From Bhargavaea cecembensis (GTDB lineage: Bacteria; Bacillota; Bacilli; Bacillales_A; Planococcaceae), in contig NZ_LQNT01000009.1 of assembly GCF_001619585.1 (NCBI RefSeq), positions 1 through 64,000 of the forward strand: DNA of 64,000 nt. The letters are read 5' to 3'. The number at the start of each line of letters is the position of its first letter. Positions within the stretch are counted from its first letter, which is position 1. The notes beneath the pieces were generated by a model, which was not told where the DNA came from, made no database searches, and saw nothing but the letters and a program-made list of their open reading frames with translations. The translations under genes were made by a program, and so were the position numbers. Shown here piece by piece: positions 25,735 to 35,080 of the stretch.

Positions 25735-28700
25735 TCAATCGATATTGATATAGATCTTGCCGTCCGCTGTTTTGCGGGCTTCGTTTCCGAAGTCGTCCTT
25801 GACTTTCACTTCCAGCTGCGCGCCGTTCGCTTTCGTGTCAGCAGGTGCGGTCCAGTAGCCGATATAGTGGCCCGGTGAAACTTCCGTCATCGGAAGCTCT
25901 GTCGCATTGGCAGAAGGAAGATTCGTCAATGGCATATGGATGACGAAGCTTGCCTTCAGTCCCGGCTCACTGTCAAACTCGAACTTGAAAGATTGCCCTG
26001 TTTTGAGGTTGACGTCTCCGGCAGGAACCAGGTTCTCAATGACCGGTGCGCCATATTTCGCCTGGATCGTGACGCGCTTTGTCACTTTGTTGCCTGCCGC
26101 GTCCTGTGCAACCACGCGGATTACATTCTCACCATTATCGAGAAGTATGCGCTTGGAGTACTTTCCATCGCGGACATCCGCTTTCTGGCCGTTGACTTTC
26201 ACCCAATCAAGATTGGCGTCGGATACAGAACCTTGGACTGTGACAGTCTCGCGGTTCGTCTTTTCACCATCTGCCGGGCTATCGATCGTGAGCTCAGGCT
26301 TTGCCGTATCAAGCGTCACGTTGACCGGAGCGGAGACGCCTGTATTCTTACCGTTCAGAACAGACGTAGCCGTGAAGGTGTTATCGCCTTCAGCAAGTGT
26401 CACATCGAAGGAGAACTTGCCGTCGTCACCGACTGTTGCTGTGCCGACTTCCTCACCATTATTGTCGAGGCGGATATCGGTGGAAGCCGAAGCCGTTCCC
26501 TCGATTGTGATGTCCGCTTTGTTCGTCAGCAGGCCATCCGACGGACTCGTGATCACAGGAGTTGCGACTTCATAATCCACTTTTGCACGGATCATGTAGT
26601 TGCCCTCTGCAGCCGGAGCCGGAGACCAGGCGCCGCCGACAAACTGGTAGCTGCGTTTTGCATTCTGGCCGTTTTCATCCGTTGCAAGCCCTGGTGTGTT
26701 CGGGTTCGGATTGGTCTGGATGTAGACCATGTAGAAGTCTTTTCCGACATTGATGCCATGCTCTTTCAGGTCCACAACCGTCCAATCGCCGTTGCGGAGA
26801 GCTGTGGCATCGAATGGTCCGGCAAGTTTCTTGCCGGGCTTTCCGTCAGCCCCGGAAGCATCCCAGACTTCAACTGCAAAGGCTGTTCCGCCCGGTACCG
26901 GCCAGGAAGTATCCCAGAACCGGAATACACCAGCGGAGACGATGCCCTGCTCTTTGCCCTCAGGAAGGGACATTTTCACTGCCCAGCCGTTGCCCGCATC
27001 ATAGAATGCGCGAGCATTCTCGGCTGTGCCGTCGTCGTAGCCGATTTCACCGCCCGGTACCGTGTAGAACGGCTCGAGTGTGATGTCTTGGACGGCCGGG
27101 TCACTGCCGATCGTGACATTCACTTCTGTGCCGTGGTATCCGGATGCAACAATCTTAAGCGTATAGTCGCCCTCGTAGGCCTCGATTTCGTAGCGTCCTT
27201 CTGCATCGGTTGTGACCGGTGCGATATTCGCATCTTCAACGAGGATAACGGTCGCGCCTTCGACAGGCGAACCATCCGAAGAATCCGTGATGGTACCGCT
27301 GACCGTGTTCATCGGAACTTCTTCAAGGACGAAGTTGGCTGTTGCTGTTTCATCTGCACCGACAGATACGCTCTGGTTTTCGGAACGATATCCGTATGCT
27401 TCAGCAACCAGCGTATAGTCGCCTGCTGCGGTACGCATCGAATACCTTCCGTCTGCAGGATTCGTATAAACCGAAGATCCGGTTTCAAGCACACTCACCT
27501 GTGCATTAAGAGGGAGAAGCGTCGGTGCCGGCTTCTGGCCGTCTTCTACAGGTTTCACTTCATTTTTCGGCATGACCGGCTTGATTGTCGTCGGATCGAT
27601 TGGATCGCCTTTCTTCAGCGCTTCGTTTTCCTTCTTGATCAGGCCGAGCTGATTGCCGTTATTCTTCCCTTTGACTTTACCTTTATTGCCTTTTGCCGCA
27701 GATCCCGAAGTGGATTCGGAAGTGTCCGAAAGGGCGACATCGTCGAGGTACCATCCGTCACGTGTCACACTGCCGTCCGAATAGGCGTTGAAGCCCACAT
27801 AGACTCGCTGTCCGGCATACTCGGAAAGGTCCACTTCAACATCCGTCCAGCCGTCGGACTGGCCCTGGACCATGTGGAGCTGTGTCCAGTTTTCATAGTC
27901 CGTGGAGATAACCACGTGGCCATAATCCCATGCACGTCCTGTGGATGTGGACTGTTCAAAGTTATGCCAGTGCTTGAACTGCAGGTAGCTGTTGCCTTCA
28001 GGAAGATCGACAGGAGGCATGACAAGTGTCGCGTTCATGCGGTTGGCATATTGGCCAGCAAGGTTGGTTGCGTAGACGTTCTCTCCGGAAGCCGCATTTC
28101 CCGGTCCGGAAGTCGGAACGCCCTGCTCCCAGCTGTTTTCTTCACCGAACGATACCCAGCCGGTCGCGTCCGTTTCGAAATCTGTAGAGTAGCCGGTCGT
28201 GATGCCCGGCTTGACTTCCACAGTATACTCGTCGGACGTCACTTCGTTGTTACCGAAGTCATTAATGGTGAACGAGTAGACGAACTGCTCGCCGCCGATA
28301 TGTTCACCCGGTACTGTGATGGCATAGGTGCCATCTGTGAAACTGCCCGCTGTGCGGACAAGTTCCTCGGAATGGGCATTGCCTTCTGCATCCGTGTAAT
28401 TGATGACTGCCGAGCTGACCGAAATGTTATCGGTGATGTCGACAGAGAGCGTCAGATCCATTCCGGCATAGGTTTCTGCAGGTGCCGTGTGGCTGAATTC
28501 CGGCGCTTCTTCATCATCGCCTTCCTTCATGACCTGTCCTTCGATTGTGCCGATGCCGGACATGAGCGACGATACGGCTGCCATCGCGTCCACGAGGCCA
28601 TAGCCGTAGCCGTGGTTCGGAACGGTAGGATATTGGCTGTCAGTCAGAGGAACCGCCGTATCGGTGAGGATCTGCTCCATTTCATCGACCGTGATATCCG

Positions 28701-30087
28701 CATCCACCTGGCGGAGCATCGCGGCAACTGCGGAAACTGCAGGTCCGGCCATTGAAGTGCCGTTCCAGCCGCCTTCATAGCCGCTTCCCGGGACCGCCGA
28801 GCGGATGTTCACGCCAGGAGCAGAAATGTCCGGCTTGATCTCGCCATATGGGGACGGACCGCGCAACGAGAAGCCCGCGACTTTGTTGTTGATGTCGGTC
28901 GCGCCTGTTGCGAACGATTCACGATAGTTGGCAGGGGCTGCAACCGATCCCGGCCCGCCGGGGTTGAAGAGTGTCGTATTCCCCGCGGAGAACTCAGGGA
29001 AGATCTGAGCCGCGCGCCAGTTCTGGACGACTTCCAGGTACCACTCATCAAGGCCCGGTCCTCCGCCCCATGAGTTGTTGACGACATCCGGTGCCATGTC
29101 AACGCGGGCATTGCCTTCGGAGTCGGTTGGCGCAAGAATCCACTGTGCCGCATCAAGAAGATCACTGTCCGTACCGCCTGCCGATGTGAACGCCTTAACG
29201 GCGATCCACTTCGCGCCTGGCGCGACTCCGACCTGGTTGTTGCCGTTTGGCTCAGCACCGACCATCGTGCCTGTCACGTGCGTGCCGTGGCCCTGGTCAT
29301 CATAAGGAGTCGTATTGCCGACAGTCGCATCGAACCAGTTATAGTCGTGGTTCGTTTCGCCGGTCGCCGCATTGTAACCGCGGTATTGTTGTTTCAGTGC
29401 CGGGTGGTCCCACTGGACGCCGGTGTCGATGCTGGCGACTACCGTACCGGTGCCGTCAATACCGAGGTTCCATGCTTCAGGTGCCTTGACCCTCTCGACA
29501 TTCCACTCGACGTTTGCAATTTTAGACTTCGGAGTTTCCGCTTCCGGCGTCTTTGTCACAAACAGCTGGCGATTTTCATCCGGAAGAATCTTCTCCACTT
29601 CAGAGAAACCGGCCAGTTTTTCCGCCACTTCTTTGGTGGCTGTTACCGCCATCCCGTTGACGATGTGGTATGGGCGGATATTTTTTGCTTCACCGCTCTT
29701 CTCTAGCGCAGTCAAGTACTTTTTGACGTCCGCTTGAGATGACTGCGCAGTCGCTTTCAGTTCGGACACGACGGCTGAACGTGTCGCCAACTTGGTCTGA
29801 TGCGAAGACAGATCGGCTTTCTCGGCTGCTTTCCTGGCAGCGGACGCCGCCTTCACCGTATCGGCTTTGTCCTTGAACTTGATGAGGAACGTGACTTTCT
29901 CATCGTCTTTGAATTCTGTGAGCAGCCGGTCGCTGAGTTTAGCCTGCGCTTCCTTGGCCGTATCGACCGCCGACACACTCGTCCGCTTTTCTGCGGAGAC
30001 GAGGCCCGGAGTGATGAGTGACGATACCATCAGCACCGTGGCGGCCATGCTCAATAGCTTTGTGGTTTTCTTCTTCGATCCCGGCAT
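25735..30087 (-). CDS. bpr: Bacillopeptidase F-like secreted S8 protease
   Basis: The 1450-residue precursor has a signal peptide (about 1-32), an inhibitor-type propeptide (about 55-175) and a subtilisin domain (about 200-510). Catalytic Asp221 (SIDTGVQWDH), His267 (GHGTHVTG) and Ser445 (NGTSMAGPA) and the oxyanion Asn370 are all present. C-terminal to this are Ig-like segments, an immune-inhibitor-A/MAM-like domain (about 635-790, with DGWYLDDVAL), two carboxypeptidase-regulatory-like beta domains (about 880-1020) and further bacterial Ig domains. No LPxTG anchor or SLH domain is seen, so it is probably released or held non-covalently. Size and layout match Bpr of Bacillus subtilis (about 1430 residues). 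Confidence 0.92.
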   Translation of the reverse strand: MPGSKKKTTKLLSMAATVLMVSSLITPGLVSAEKRTSVSAVDTAKEAQAKLSDRLLTEFKDDEKVTFLIKFKDKADTVKAASAARKAAEKADLSSHQTKLATRSAVVSELKATAQSSQADVKKYLTALEKSGEAKNIRPYHIVNGMAVTATKEVAEKLAGFSEVEKILPDENRQLFVTKTPEAETPKSKIANVEWNVERVKAPEAWNLGIDGTGTVVASIDTGVQWDHPALKQQYRGYNAATGETNHDYNWFDATVGNTTPYDDQGHGTHVTGTMVGAEPNGNNQVGVAPGAKWIAVKAFTSAGGTDSDLLDAAQWILAPTDSEGNARVDMAPDVVNNSWGGGPGLDEWYLEVVQNWRAAQIFPEFSAGNTTLFNPGGPGSVAAPANYRESFATGATDINNKVAGFSLRGPSPYGEIKPDISAPGVNIRSAVPGSGYEGGWNGTSMAGPAVSAVAAMLRQVDADITVDEMEQILTDTAVPLTDSQYPTVPNHGYGYGLVDAMAAVSSLMSGIGTIEGQVMKEGDDEEAPEFSHTAPAETYAGMDLTLSVDITDNISVSSAVINYTDAEGNAHSEELVRTAGSFTDGTYAITVPGEHIGGEQFVYSFTINDFGNNEVTSDEYTVEVKPGITTGYSTDFETDATGWVSFGEENSWEQGVPTSGPGNAASGENVYATNLAGQYANRMNATLVMPPVDLPEGNSYLQFKHWHNFEQSTSTGRAWDYGHVVISTDYENWTQLHMVQGQSDGWTDVEVDLSEYAGQRVYVGFNAYSDGSVTRDGWYLDDVALSDTSESTSGSAAKGNKGKVKGKNNGNQLGLIKKENEALKKGDPIDPTTIKPVMPKNEVKPVEDGQKPAPTLLPLNAQVSVLETGSSVYTNPADGRYSMRTAAGDYTLVAEAYGYRSENQSVSVGADETATANFVLEEVPMNTVSGTITDSSDGSPVEGATVILVEDANIAPVTTDAEGRYEIEAYEGDYTLKIVASGYHGTEVNVTIGSDPAVQDITLEPFYTVPGGEIGYDDGTAENARAFYDAGNGWAVKMSLPEGKEQGIVSAGVFRFWDTSWPVPGGTAFAVEVWDASGADGKPGKKLAGPFDATALRNGDWTVVDLKEHGINVGKDFYMVYIQTNPNPNTPGLATDENGQNAKRSYQFVGGAWSPAPAAEGNYMIRAKVDYEVATPVITSPSDGLLTNKADITIEGTASASTDIRLDNNGEEVGTATVGDDGKFSFDVTLAEGDNTFTATSVLNGKNTGVSAPVNVTLDTAKPELTIDSPADGEKTNRETVTVQGSVSDANLDWVKVNGQKADVRDGKYSKRILLDNGENVIRVVAQDAAGNKVTKRVTIQAKYGAPVIENLVPAGDVNLKTGQSFKFEFDSEPGLKASFVIHMPLTNLPSANATELPMTEVSPGHYIGYWTAPADTKANGAQLEVKVKDDFGNEARKTADGKIYINID

Positions 30088-30747
30088 TGCGTTTCCTCCC
30101 CTTCGAATGGTGTAGCCCGGTCCTGTTCAGGCCGCCCATTCCCCGGGAAGAAAAAAGACGGCCCATACCCCACTCCTCCTTTCCGTTCGCGAGTGTCCGA
30201 TCCTGTTGCCGTCTTGCTTCTTTGTTGTTAGCACTACTATACAACGAAAAATCTGATATTTTTGAATAGTCGGTAGTATAAAAATGGAAATGCTTCTATG
30301 GAACCGTTAGGGCCTGGGAGGAAAGTCTTGTTGGCACGAAAGAGTTCTAAGCAGGGAATGTAAGACTTTTCATAAGGGATGCGGGAATGTGAGTGGGACT
30401 TTTGGATATGCACGGATGCATATTCTTCATTATTTTGGAAAATGAACCTTTTGAAGGGTTGATGCGATTTGGACGAAAACTAGAGCATTCATCAAATGAG
30501 GGATGGAGGTACAAAGTTGTATTGAGCTCTTCATTTTTGGAACTTATTTCATATGCAAGAAAATTAAAGAATCATCATTCTGTTTTCTTATGTACAATTA
30601 AACGACTTTTGTCACGCAATCCATGCATGTGGCTTTTCGCGGATTGCTGTCATCTTTCTGTAATATTTATCAGGCGGCCGGTTTGCGTATGGAAAAGAGA
30701 GGCCCGCTTGTTTGCAGGAGAATACAGGAAATTCGCGCATAAAAATA
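30088..30747. other. Long intergenic region with no supported gene
   Basis: About 660 bases between the protease gene and the riboflavin operon terminator. The part next to bpr holds its promoter (TATAGT on the minus strand near 30237-30242) and a long leader. Further right the base composition is AT-rich and unlike the neighbours. Possible frames have no ribosome binding site and no recognisable domain. Confidence 0.5.
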
Positions 30748-30808
30748 GAGGGCCGCCACAGCTTTCGTTCGAATTCAACCAGTTCGGTCACGAAAAGTGG
30801 AGACCCTC
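30748..30808 (-). terminator. Large terminator hairpin of the riboflavin operon
   Basis: Outer arms GAGGGCCGCCAC (30748-30759) and GTGGAGACCCTC (30797-30808) pair at 10 of 12 positions; inner arms CTTTCGT and ACGAAAAG extend the stem. CTATTTTTATG follows on the minus strand. Confidence 0.65.
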
Positions 30809-30857
30809 CAAATTTGCTTATCAGCACTCGAATATGAAATTACATCGGATCACGTTT

Positions 30858-31325
30858 TTATCTCAGCTGTTGCAACAGATTGGCCATCTCGATCGCAGCT
30901 GTTGCGGATTCGGCTCCTTTGTTCCCTGCTTTTGTGCCGGCACGTTCAATGGCCTGCTCGATCGTGTCGGTTGTAATCACGCCGAACATGACCGGAACAC
31001 CTGTATCGGCGGCAGCTTTTGCGACGCCTTTGGCAGCTTCGGCACAAACATAGTCAAAGTGTGCGGTAGCGCCACGGATGACCGCGCCCAGCGTGATGAC
31101 GGCATCATACTTGCCGGAAGCCGCCAGTTTTTGTGCGGCAATCGGGATTTCAAAGGCTCCCGGCACTTTTGCCACGTCAATGTCTTCCTCGGCCACACCA
31201 TGCCGGCGGAGGGTATCCAGAGCGCCTTCAACCAGCCGATCCGTGATAAATTCATTGAACCGCCCTGCGACAATTGCGATTTTCAGTTCAGAGCCTACAA
31301 GATTGCCTTCTAATACGTTGACCAT
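30858..31325 (-). CDS. ribH: 6,7-dimethyl-8-ribityllumazine synthase
   Basis: The 155-residue enzyme condenses the ribityl-aminopyrimidine with dihydroxybutanone phosphate, the penultimate riboflavin step. Family motifs [26 protein letters not shown], and [21 protein letters not shown] are intact, including the catalytic His region. The ATG at 31325 has GAGGAGGAAAAGGA upstream and lies 13 bases after the ribBA stop; the longer frame from 31346 would run through that site. It is the last gene of the rib operon. Confidence 0.96.
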   Translation of the reverse strand: MVNVLEGNLVGSELKIAIVAGRFNEFITDRLVEGALDTLRRHGVAEEDIDVAKVPGAFEIPIAAQKLAASGKYDAVITLGAVIRGATAHFDYVCAEAAKGVAKAAADTGVPVMFGVITTDTIEQAIERAGTKAGNKGAESATAAIEMANLLQQLR

Positions 31326-31338
31326 TTCCTTTTCCTCC

Positions 31339-32532
31339 TCAGACATGGAGCAGATGCCCCAGCTTTTCCATTTTTGTATTCAGGTAGCGTTGGTTTTCCT
31401 TCACGGGCTCCATCTCAATCGGCAGCCGCTCCGTGATGCGGATTCCGTATTTGGCGAGCCCGTCTACTTTTCTTGGGTTGTTCGTCATCAGGCGGACTTC
31501 TCCGATACCCAGGTCTTTGAGCATCTGAGCGGCTATTGCATAATCCCTCAGGTCATCCGGGAAACCGAGCCGCTCGTTGGCTTCAACGGTGTCCAGCCCT
31601 TCTTCCTGCAGGCGGTATGCCTTCAGCTTATTGATAAGGCCGATTCCCCGGCCTTCCTGTCTCATATAGAGCAGGACCCCTTCCCCCTCTTCTTCAATCT
31701 GACGGAGGGCGGCATGGAGCTGGGGACCGCAGTCACATCTCCGGGAACCGAACACATCTCCTGTCATGCATTCCGAGTGAATGCGGACGGGTACAGCGCT
31801 GCCGGCCCGGATTTCACCTTTGATCAAAGCCAGGTGTTCCTGTCCCGTTAGCCGCTCGGTATAGCCGATCATCCGGAATTCCCCGAAATCTGTCGGCATC
31901 CGGATTTCCGCTTCTCGGGAAACCAGGCGGTCATGTTTTTTTCGGTACTCGATCAGCTGCTCGATCGTAATCAGTTTGAGTCCAAATTCCTCTGCCATTA
32001 CCGTAAGCTCGGGAAGCCTCGCCATGGTGCCGTCGTCGTTCATAATTTCACAGATGACGCCGGCCGGCTCATGTCCGGCGAGCCTGGCCAGGTCAACGGC
32101 CGCTTCCGTATGTCCGGGCCGCTGAATGACCCCGCCTGCTTTGGCGATGAGCGGGAACACATGACCGGGGCGCCGGAAATCTCCGGGTACGGCATCCTGA
32201 TCCATTGCGCGACGGATCGTCTCTGACCGCTCCCCGGCGCTGATGCCTGTGGTCGTCGTGCTATGATCGATGCTGACTGTGAAAGCTGTGCCATATGAAT
32301 CGGTGTTTTCTGCAACCATCAGGGGAAGCTGCAGGGCTGCCGCCTTTTCTTCCGTAATCGGCATGCAGATAAGACCGCGGCCGTGCTTCGCCATGAAGTT
32401 CACCGTTTCCGCATCTGCCAGTTCCGCAATGGCGAGAAGGTCCCCTTCGTTTTCCCGGTCCTCATCATCCGTTACGATCACGGGCCGGCCTGCTTTCAGA
32501 TCTTCCAATGCCTCTTCAATCGATGAAAACAT
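31339..32532 (-). CDS. ribBA: Bifunctional dihydroxybutanone-phosphate synthase / GTP cyclohydrolase II
   Basis: The 397-residue fusion has an N-terminal RibB domain (about 1-200) with [11 protein letters not shown] and a C-terminal RibA domain (about 205-397) with the zinc cysteines in [15 protein letters not shown]. It makes both precursors of lumazine. The ATG at 32532 has GGGGAGGAAGAG before it; the frame start at 32550 overlaps the ribE stop. All catalytic motifs look intact. Confidence 0.96.
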   Translation of the reverse strand: MFSSIEEALEDLKAGRPVIVTDDEDRENEGDLLAIAELADAETVNFMAKHGRGLICMPITEEKAAALQLPLMVAENTDSYGTAFTVSIDHSTTTTGISAGERSETIRRAMDQDAVPGDFRRPGHVFPLIAKAGGVIQRPGHTEAAVDLARLAGHEPAGVICEIMNDDGTMARLPELTVMAEEFGLKLITIEQLIEYRKKHDRLVSREAEIRMPTDFGEFRMIGYTERLTGQEHLALIKGEIRAGSAVPVRIHSECMTGDVFGSRRCDCGPQLHAALRQIEEEGEGVLLYMRQEGRGIGLINKLKAYRLQEEGLDTVEANERLGFPDDLRDYAIAAQMLKDLGIGEVRLMTNNPRKVDGLAKYGIRITERLPIEMEPVKENQRYLNTKMEKLGHLLHV

Positions 32533-32549
32533 CTCTTCCTCCCCTTTCA

Positions 32550-33194
32550 TCAGGCAAAGCCGTTTTCCTTGAGCGTGTTGAGTGACAGGCTATCTGCACG
32601 TCCCGCAGACGGCTGCAGCATCCGCTCCGCATACTTTGCGAGGATGTCGCATTCCAGGTTCACCAGGTCCCCGGGCATTTTCGTTCCAAGAATCGTCGAG
32701 GCCCGTGTATGCGGAACAAGTGAAACCGTAATCGAATCTTTTCCAGCGTCAAATACAGTCAGAGAGGTCCCGTCCAGCGCTACGGATCCTTTCCGGACGA
32801 GGTAGACCGAGTATTCGCTCGGGACAGATAGTTCGATGTAAATGGCGTTTCCTACCGACCGCTTTGACCGGATCTTCGCCGTGCAGTCGATATGGCCTGA
32901 TACAATATGTCCGCCAAGACGCCCGTCGGCACGTAGTGCGCGTTCCAGGTTCACGGGGGTACCGTTCTTTACGGACGCAAGTGACGTCGCCTTCAGTGTT
33001 TCCGGCATCAGGTCTACCTTGAAGGCATCCGGGGTGAACTCGGTTACGGTCACACATACGCCGTTGACTGCGATGCTGTCGCCGAGCCGGACATCTTCCA
33101 GAACGACAGACGCACTAATCTCAAGTGTTGCGGCATCCCGCCCGGGTGTTACCGACCGGACCGTCCCGATTTCTTCAATGATTCCGGTGAACAT
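32550..33194 (-). CDS. ribE: Riboflavin synthase alpha subunit
   Basis: The 214-residue protein begins [12 protein letters not shown], diagnostic of the family, and has two lumazine-binding barrels (about 1-97 and 98-195), each with a [13 protein letters not shown]-like or [12 protein letters not shown]-like motif. It dismutates two lumazines to riboflavin. It starts five bases from the end of the ribD relic and is followed by ribBA. Confidence 0.96.
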   Translation of the reverse strand: MFTGIIEEIGTVRSVTPGRDAATLEISASVVLEDVRLGDSIAVNGVCVTVTEFTPDAFKVDLMPETLKATSLASVKNGTPVNLERALRADGRLGGHIVSGHIDCTAKIRSKRSVGNAIYIELSVPSEYSVYLVRKGSVALDGTSLTVFDAGKDSITVSLVPHTRASTILGTKMPGDLVNLECDILAKYAERMLQPSAGRADSLSLNTLKENGFA

Positions 33195-33198
33195 GGGA

Positions 33199-33771
33199 TC
33201 ATCCTTTCCTTGGTGATGCGGCAACCAATAGTCTGAACGAACTGCAGAACTGTCCTGTCAAAGTGATAAGTGGAACGGGCAGGAGTTGCAGCTTGCCGAT
33301 CAGATCATCCGTCGCATCAGCACAGCTATATTTAAGATGGATTTGGACCGGTATCAGCGTGTCCGTAATGACTCGAATGGGGTGTTTTCCTCCGCGGGGC
33401 AAACGGGAGGGCAGGAGAGGGAATTTGTGAAGAATGGTTCCAATTCCGGCCGGAATAGCCTTGTGGCGATTCTTGGGCAGGAATGAAGCATTACTGGCTT
33501 GATTGCTTGTGATGCAGCGGCTGTGCCCGGGATGGGCTGTCATCCTGCCATCGGCTGTAACGGCAGAATGAAACAATGTAAAAGGCAGTTCAAAGTCGCG
33601 GAAGCTGATGATTGGACGGGTAATCGATCTGGTCCGTCTGCATTCAACTTTTATGTCTGCAATACGATTAATCCGTCTGCTATCGAGGGTCCCTCCGTCT
33701 GATGCGTCGTCGGTCCCTGACGGCGGCGGAGTCTGCAGTGTCTGGCCGGATGCCAGTTCCTCGTCAGTCAA
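33199..33771 (-). pseudogene. ribD: Decayed ribD: relic of the RibD reductase domain
   Basis: A 190-codon frame occupies the ribD position between the FMN riboswitch and ribE. Residues about 65-160 align with RibD reductase: SAVTADGRM for AxSLDGKIA, HSRCIT for DSKWIT, GIGTIL for GVGTVL, and PSRLPRGGKHPIRVITDT for the LTxRLPxGGxxPIRVVLDT block. The N-terminal deaminase is almost gone: no HAE or PCxxxxxxPPC zinc motifs. The C-terminal third, with the EGG motif, is also missing. RibD is normally about 360 residues. Even so, a TTG start with AGGAG eight bases upstream remains and the frame is open, so a short protein could be made. Either pseudogene or repurposed fragment. Confidence 0.8.
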
Positions 33772-33825
33772 GAGCAGTGCTCCTTTCTCTTTTCGAATCT
33801 GTCAGCCATTGTGCCGCATGCACAT

Positions 33826-33853
33826 AAAAGCCCCGCATCATTCGATACGGGGC
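33826..33853 (-). terminator. Riboswitch-controlled terminator hairpin
   Basis: GCCCCGCATC (33830-33839) pairs with GATACGGGGC (33844-33853) and TTTTATG follows on the minus strand. It lies between the FMN aptamer and the ribD relic, the place of a transcription attenuator. Confidence 0.8.
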
Positions 33854-33876
33854 ATGAAAACATAGATAAATAAACG

Positions 33877-33896
33877 TTGAACACAGGTGTGTTCAA
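33877..33896 (-). promoter_or_regulatory. Hairpin between FMN aptamer and terminator
   Basis: An 8-bp perfect stem TTGAACAC/GTGTTCAA with a four-base loop directly after the aptamer. It may be part of the switching platform. Confidence 0.5.
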
Positions 33897-33903
33897 ACGC
33901 GGC

Positions 33904-34033
33904 TCCTTCTCCCATCCAGACTTTAACTGTCGGTCCCGGAGTTTCACCAGGTCCACCGTACGAATACGGGTCACGGACTGAGGGCATGTGCCCATCACCG
34001 CCGGCCGGGAATTTCACCCTGCCCCGAAGGATT
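33904..34033 (-). promoter_or_regulatory. FMN riboswitch (RFN element)
   Basis: On the minus strand the conserved RFN blocks appear in order: ATCCTTCGGGGCAGGGTGAA, TTCCCGGCCGGCGGT, AGTCCGTGACCCG, CGGTGGACC-GGTGAAACTCC, GGGACCGACAGT and AGTCTGGATGGGAGAAGGA. The outer P1 helix is TCCTTC with GAAGGA. FMN binding represses the rib operon, here probably through the terminator at 33826-33853. Confidence 0.97.
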
Positions 34034-34137
34034 GCCTATTCAAGTATGAAATGATTGTTTCACAATTTCATCATAAGCACAAGAGGAAAAACATGTTTCG
34101 GTATGAATGAACTATATGGGAAGTCACCAATTATAAA

Positions 34138-34166
34138 AGTCCGGAAGGCAAATGGCCTTCCGGACT
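34138..34166 (-). terminator. Terminator of fabI
   Basis: A 12-bp perfect stem AGTCCGGAAGGC/GCCTTCCGGACT followed by TTTATAATT on the minus strand. Confidence 0.88.
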
Positions 34167-34175
34167 GATGTGCAT

Positions 34176-34955
34176 TCATCCCATAATATGATAGCCGCCA
34201 TCGACATAGATGACTTCGCCTGTCACACCTGTTCCCATATTGGACAGCAGGGCAACGGTCATATCTCCGACTTCCCGCTGATCGACATTGCGCTTGAGCG
34301 GTGCGGTCTCCTCGATCTGATGCATAATCGTGTTAAACGACGGTACCCCTTTTGCAGCGAGCGTACGGATGGCACCTGCTGAAATTGCGTTGACGCGGAT
34401 ACCGTCTTTTCCGAGATCATTGGAAAGGTACCGGACCGACGCTTCAAGTGCGGCCTTCGCGACGCCCATGACGTTGTAGCCGTTCAGTACGCGCTCTGCA
34501 CCGAGGTAGGTCATCGTCACGATCGCCCCGCCTTCGGACATGTACGCTTTCGCTTCCCGGGCAACTGCTACCAGGGAATATGCGCTCGTGTCCTGTGCGA
34601 ATGCATAGCCGTCACGGGACGTCTCGACGAAGTCCCCTTTCAGGTCTTCCGCTTTTGCAAAGGCCACCGAGTGGACGATGCCATGGATCGTACCCACTTC
34701 TTCGCCGATTGCAGCAAAAGCTTCCTTGATGCTTTCGTCATCATTCACGTCACACTGGACGATCATGCGTGCGCTATGGCCTTCCTTTTCGAGTGCCCGC
34801 TCGAGCTTTGTACGGGACCGCTCCTGGCGGTTTGTAAAGATCAGGTTCGCCCCTGTCTCATACAGTTGCTTGGCGACACCCCAGGCTAGGCTCCGCTCAT
34901 TCGCCACACCCATGATTACGATATTTTTACCCTCAAGTTTCAGCAGATCTCCCAT
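34176..34955 (-). CDS. fabI: Enoyl-[acyl-carrier-protein] reductase (NADH)
   Basis: The 259-residue short-chain reductase starts MGDLLKLEGKNIVIMGVANERSLAWG, the FabI nucleotide-binding start. It has the active Tyr/Lys region DTSAYSLVAVAREAKAYMSEGG...YNVMGVAKAALEASVRYLSNDLG. It performs the last reduction of fatty-acid elongation and is the triclosan-type target. The ATG at 34955 follows GGGAGG; the frame start at 34994 lies in the operator. A FapR-like site overlaps the transcription start. Confidence 0.96.
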   Translation of the reverse strand: MGDLLKLEGKNIVIMGVANERSLAWGVAKQLYETGANLIFTNRQERSRTKLERALEKEGHSARMIVQCDVNDDESIKEAFAAIGEEVGTIHGIVHSVAFAKAEDLKGDFVETSRDGYAFAQDTSAYSLVAVAREAKAYMSEGGAIVTMTYLGAERVLNGYNVMGVAKAALEASVRYLSNDLGKDGIRVNAISAGAIRTLAAKGVPSFNTIMHQIEETAPLKRNVDQREVGDMTVALLSNMGTGVTGEVIYVDGGYHIMG

Positions 34956-34987
34956 TCTGAATACCTCCCGGACCTTAATACCAGTCA

Positions 34988-35004
34988 TTAGCATCTGGTG
35001 CTAA
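34988..35004 (-). promoter_or_regulatory. FapR-like operator before fabI
   Basis: On the minus strand the 17-bp inverted repeat TTAGCACCAGATGCTAA matches the FapR consensus TTAGTACCTGATACTAA at 14 of 17 positions. A -10 element TATACT lies just upstream (near 35011-35016), so bound FapR would block initiation until malonyl-CoA releases it. Confidence 0.75.
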
Positions 35005-35051
35005 AGAGAGTATAGCACAGGTAATGCTATTGAGGTGCGGAAGAATTAAAA

Positions 35052-35074
35052 AAAGCACCGGAGGCCCGGTGCTT
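35052..35074 (-). terminator. Terminator of the glutamine amidotransferase gene
   Basis: AAAGCACCGG pairs with CCGGTGCTTT; seven T residues follow on the minus strand. Confidence 0.88.
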
Positions 35075-35080
35075 TGATCA

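Noticed and set aside
25936-28755. 939-codon plus-strand frame within the protease gene
   Set aside because: It is antisense to bpr; the other strand carries complete catalytic motifs and domains, so this is a codon-bias shadow.
30393-31313. 306-codon plus-strand frame over the rib terminator and ribH
   Set aside because: Most of it is antisense to ribH and passes through the operon terminator; no ribosome binding site.
33199-33771. The frame before ribE as an unrelated new gene
   Set aside because: Its position between riboswitch and ribE and the aligned RibD motifs make a ribD relic the simpler reading.
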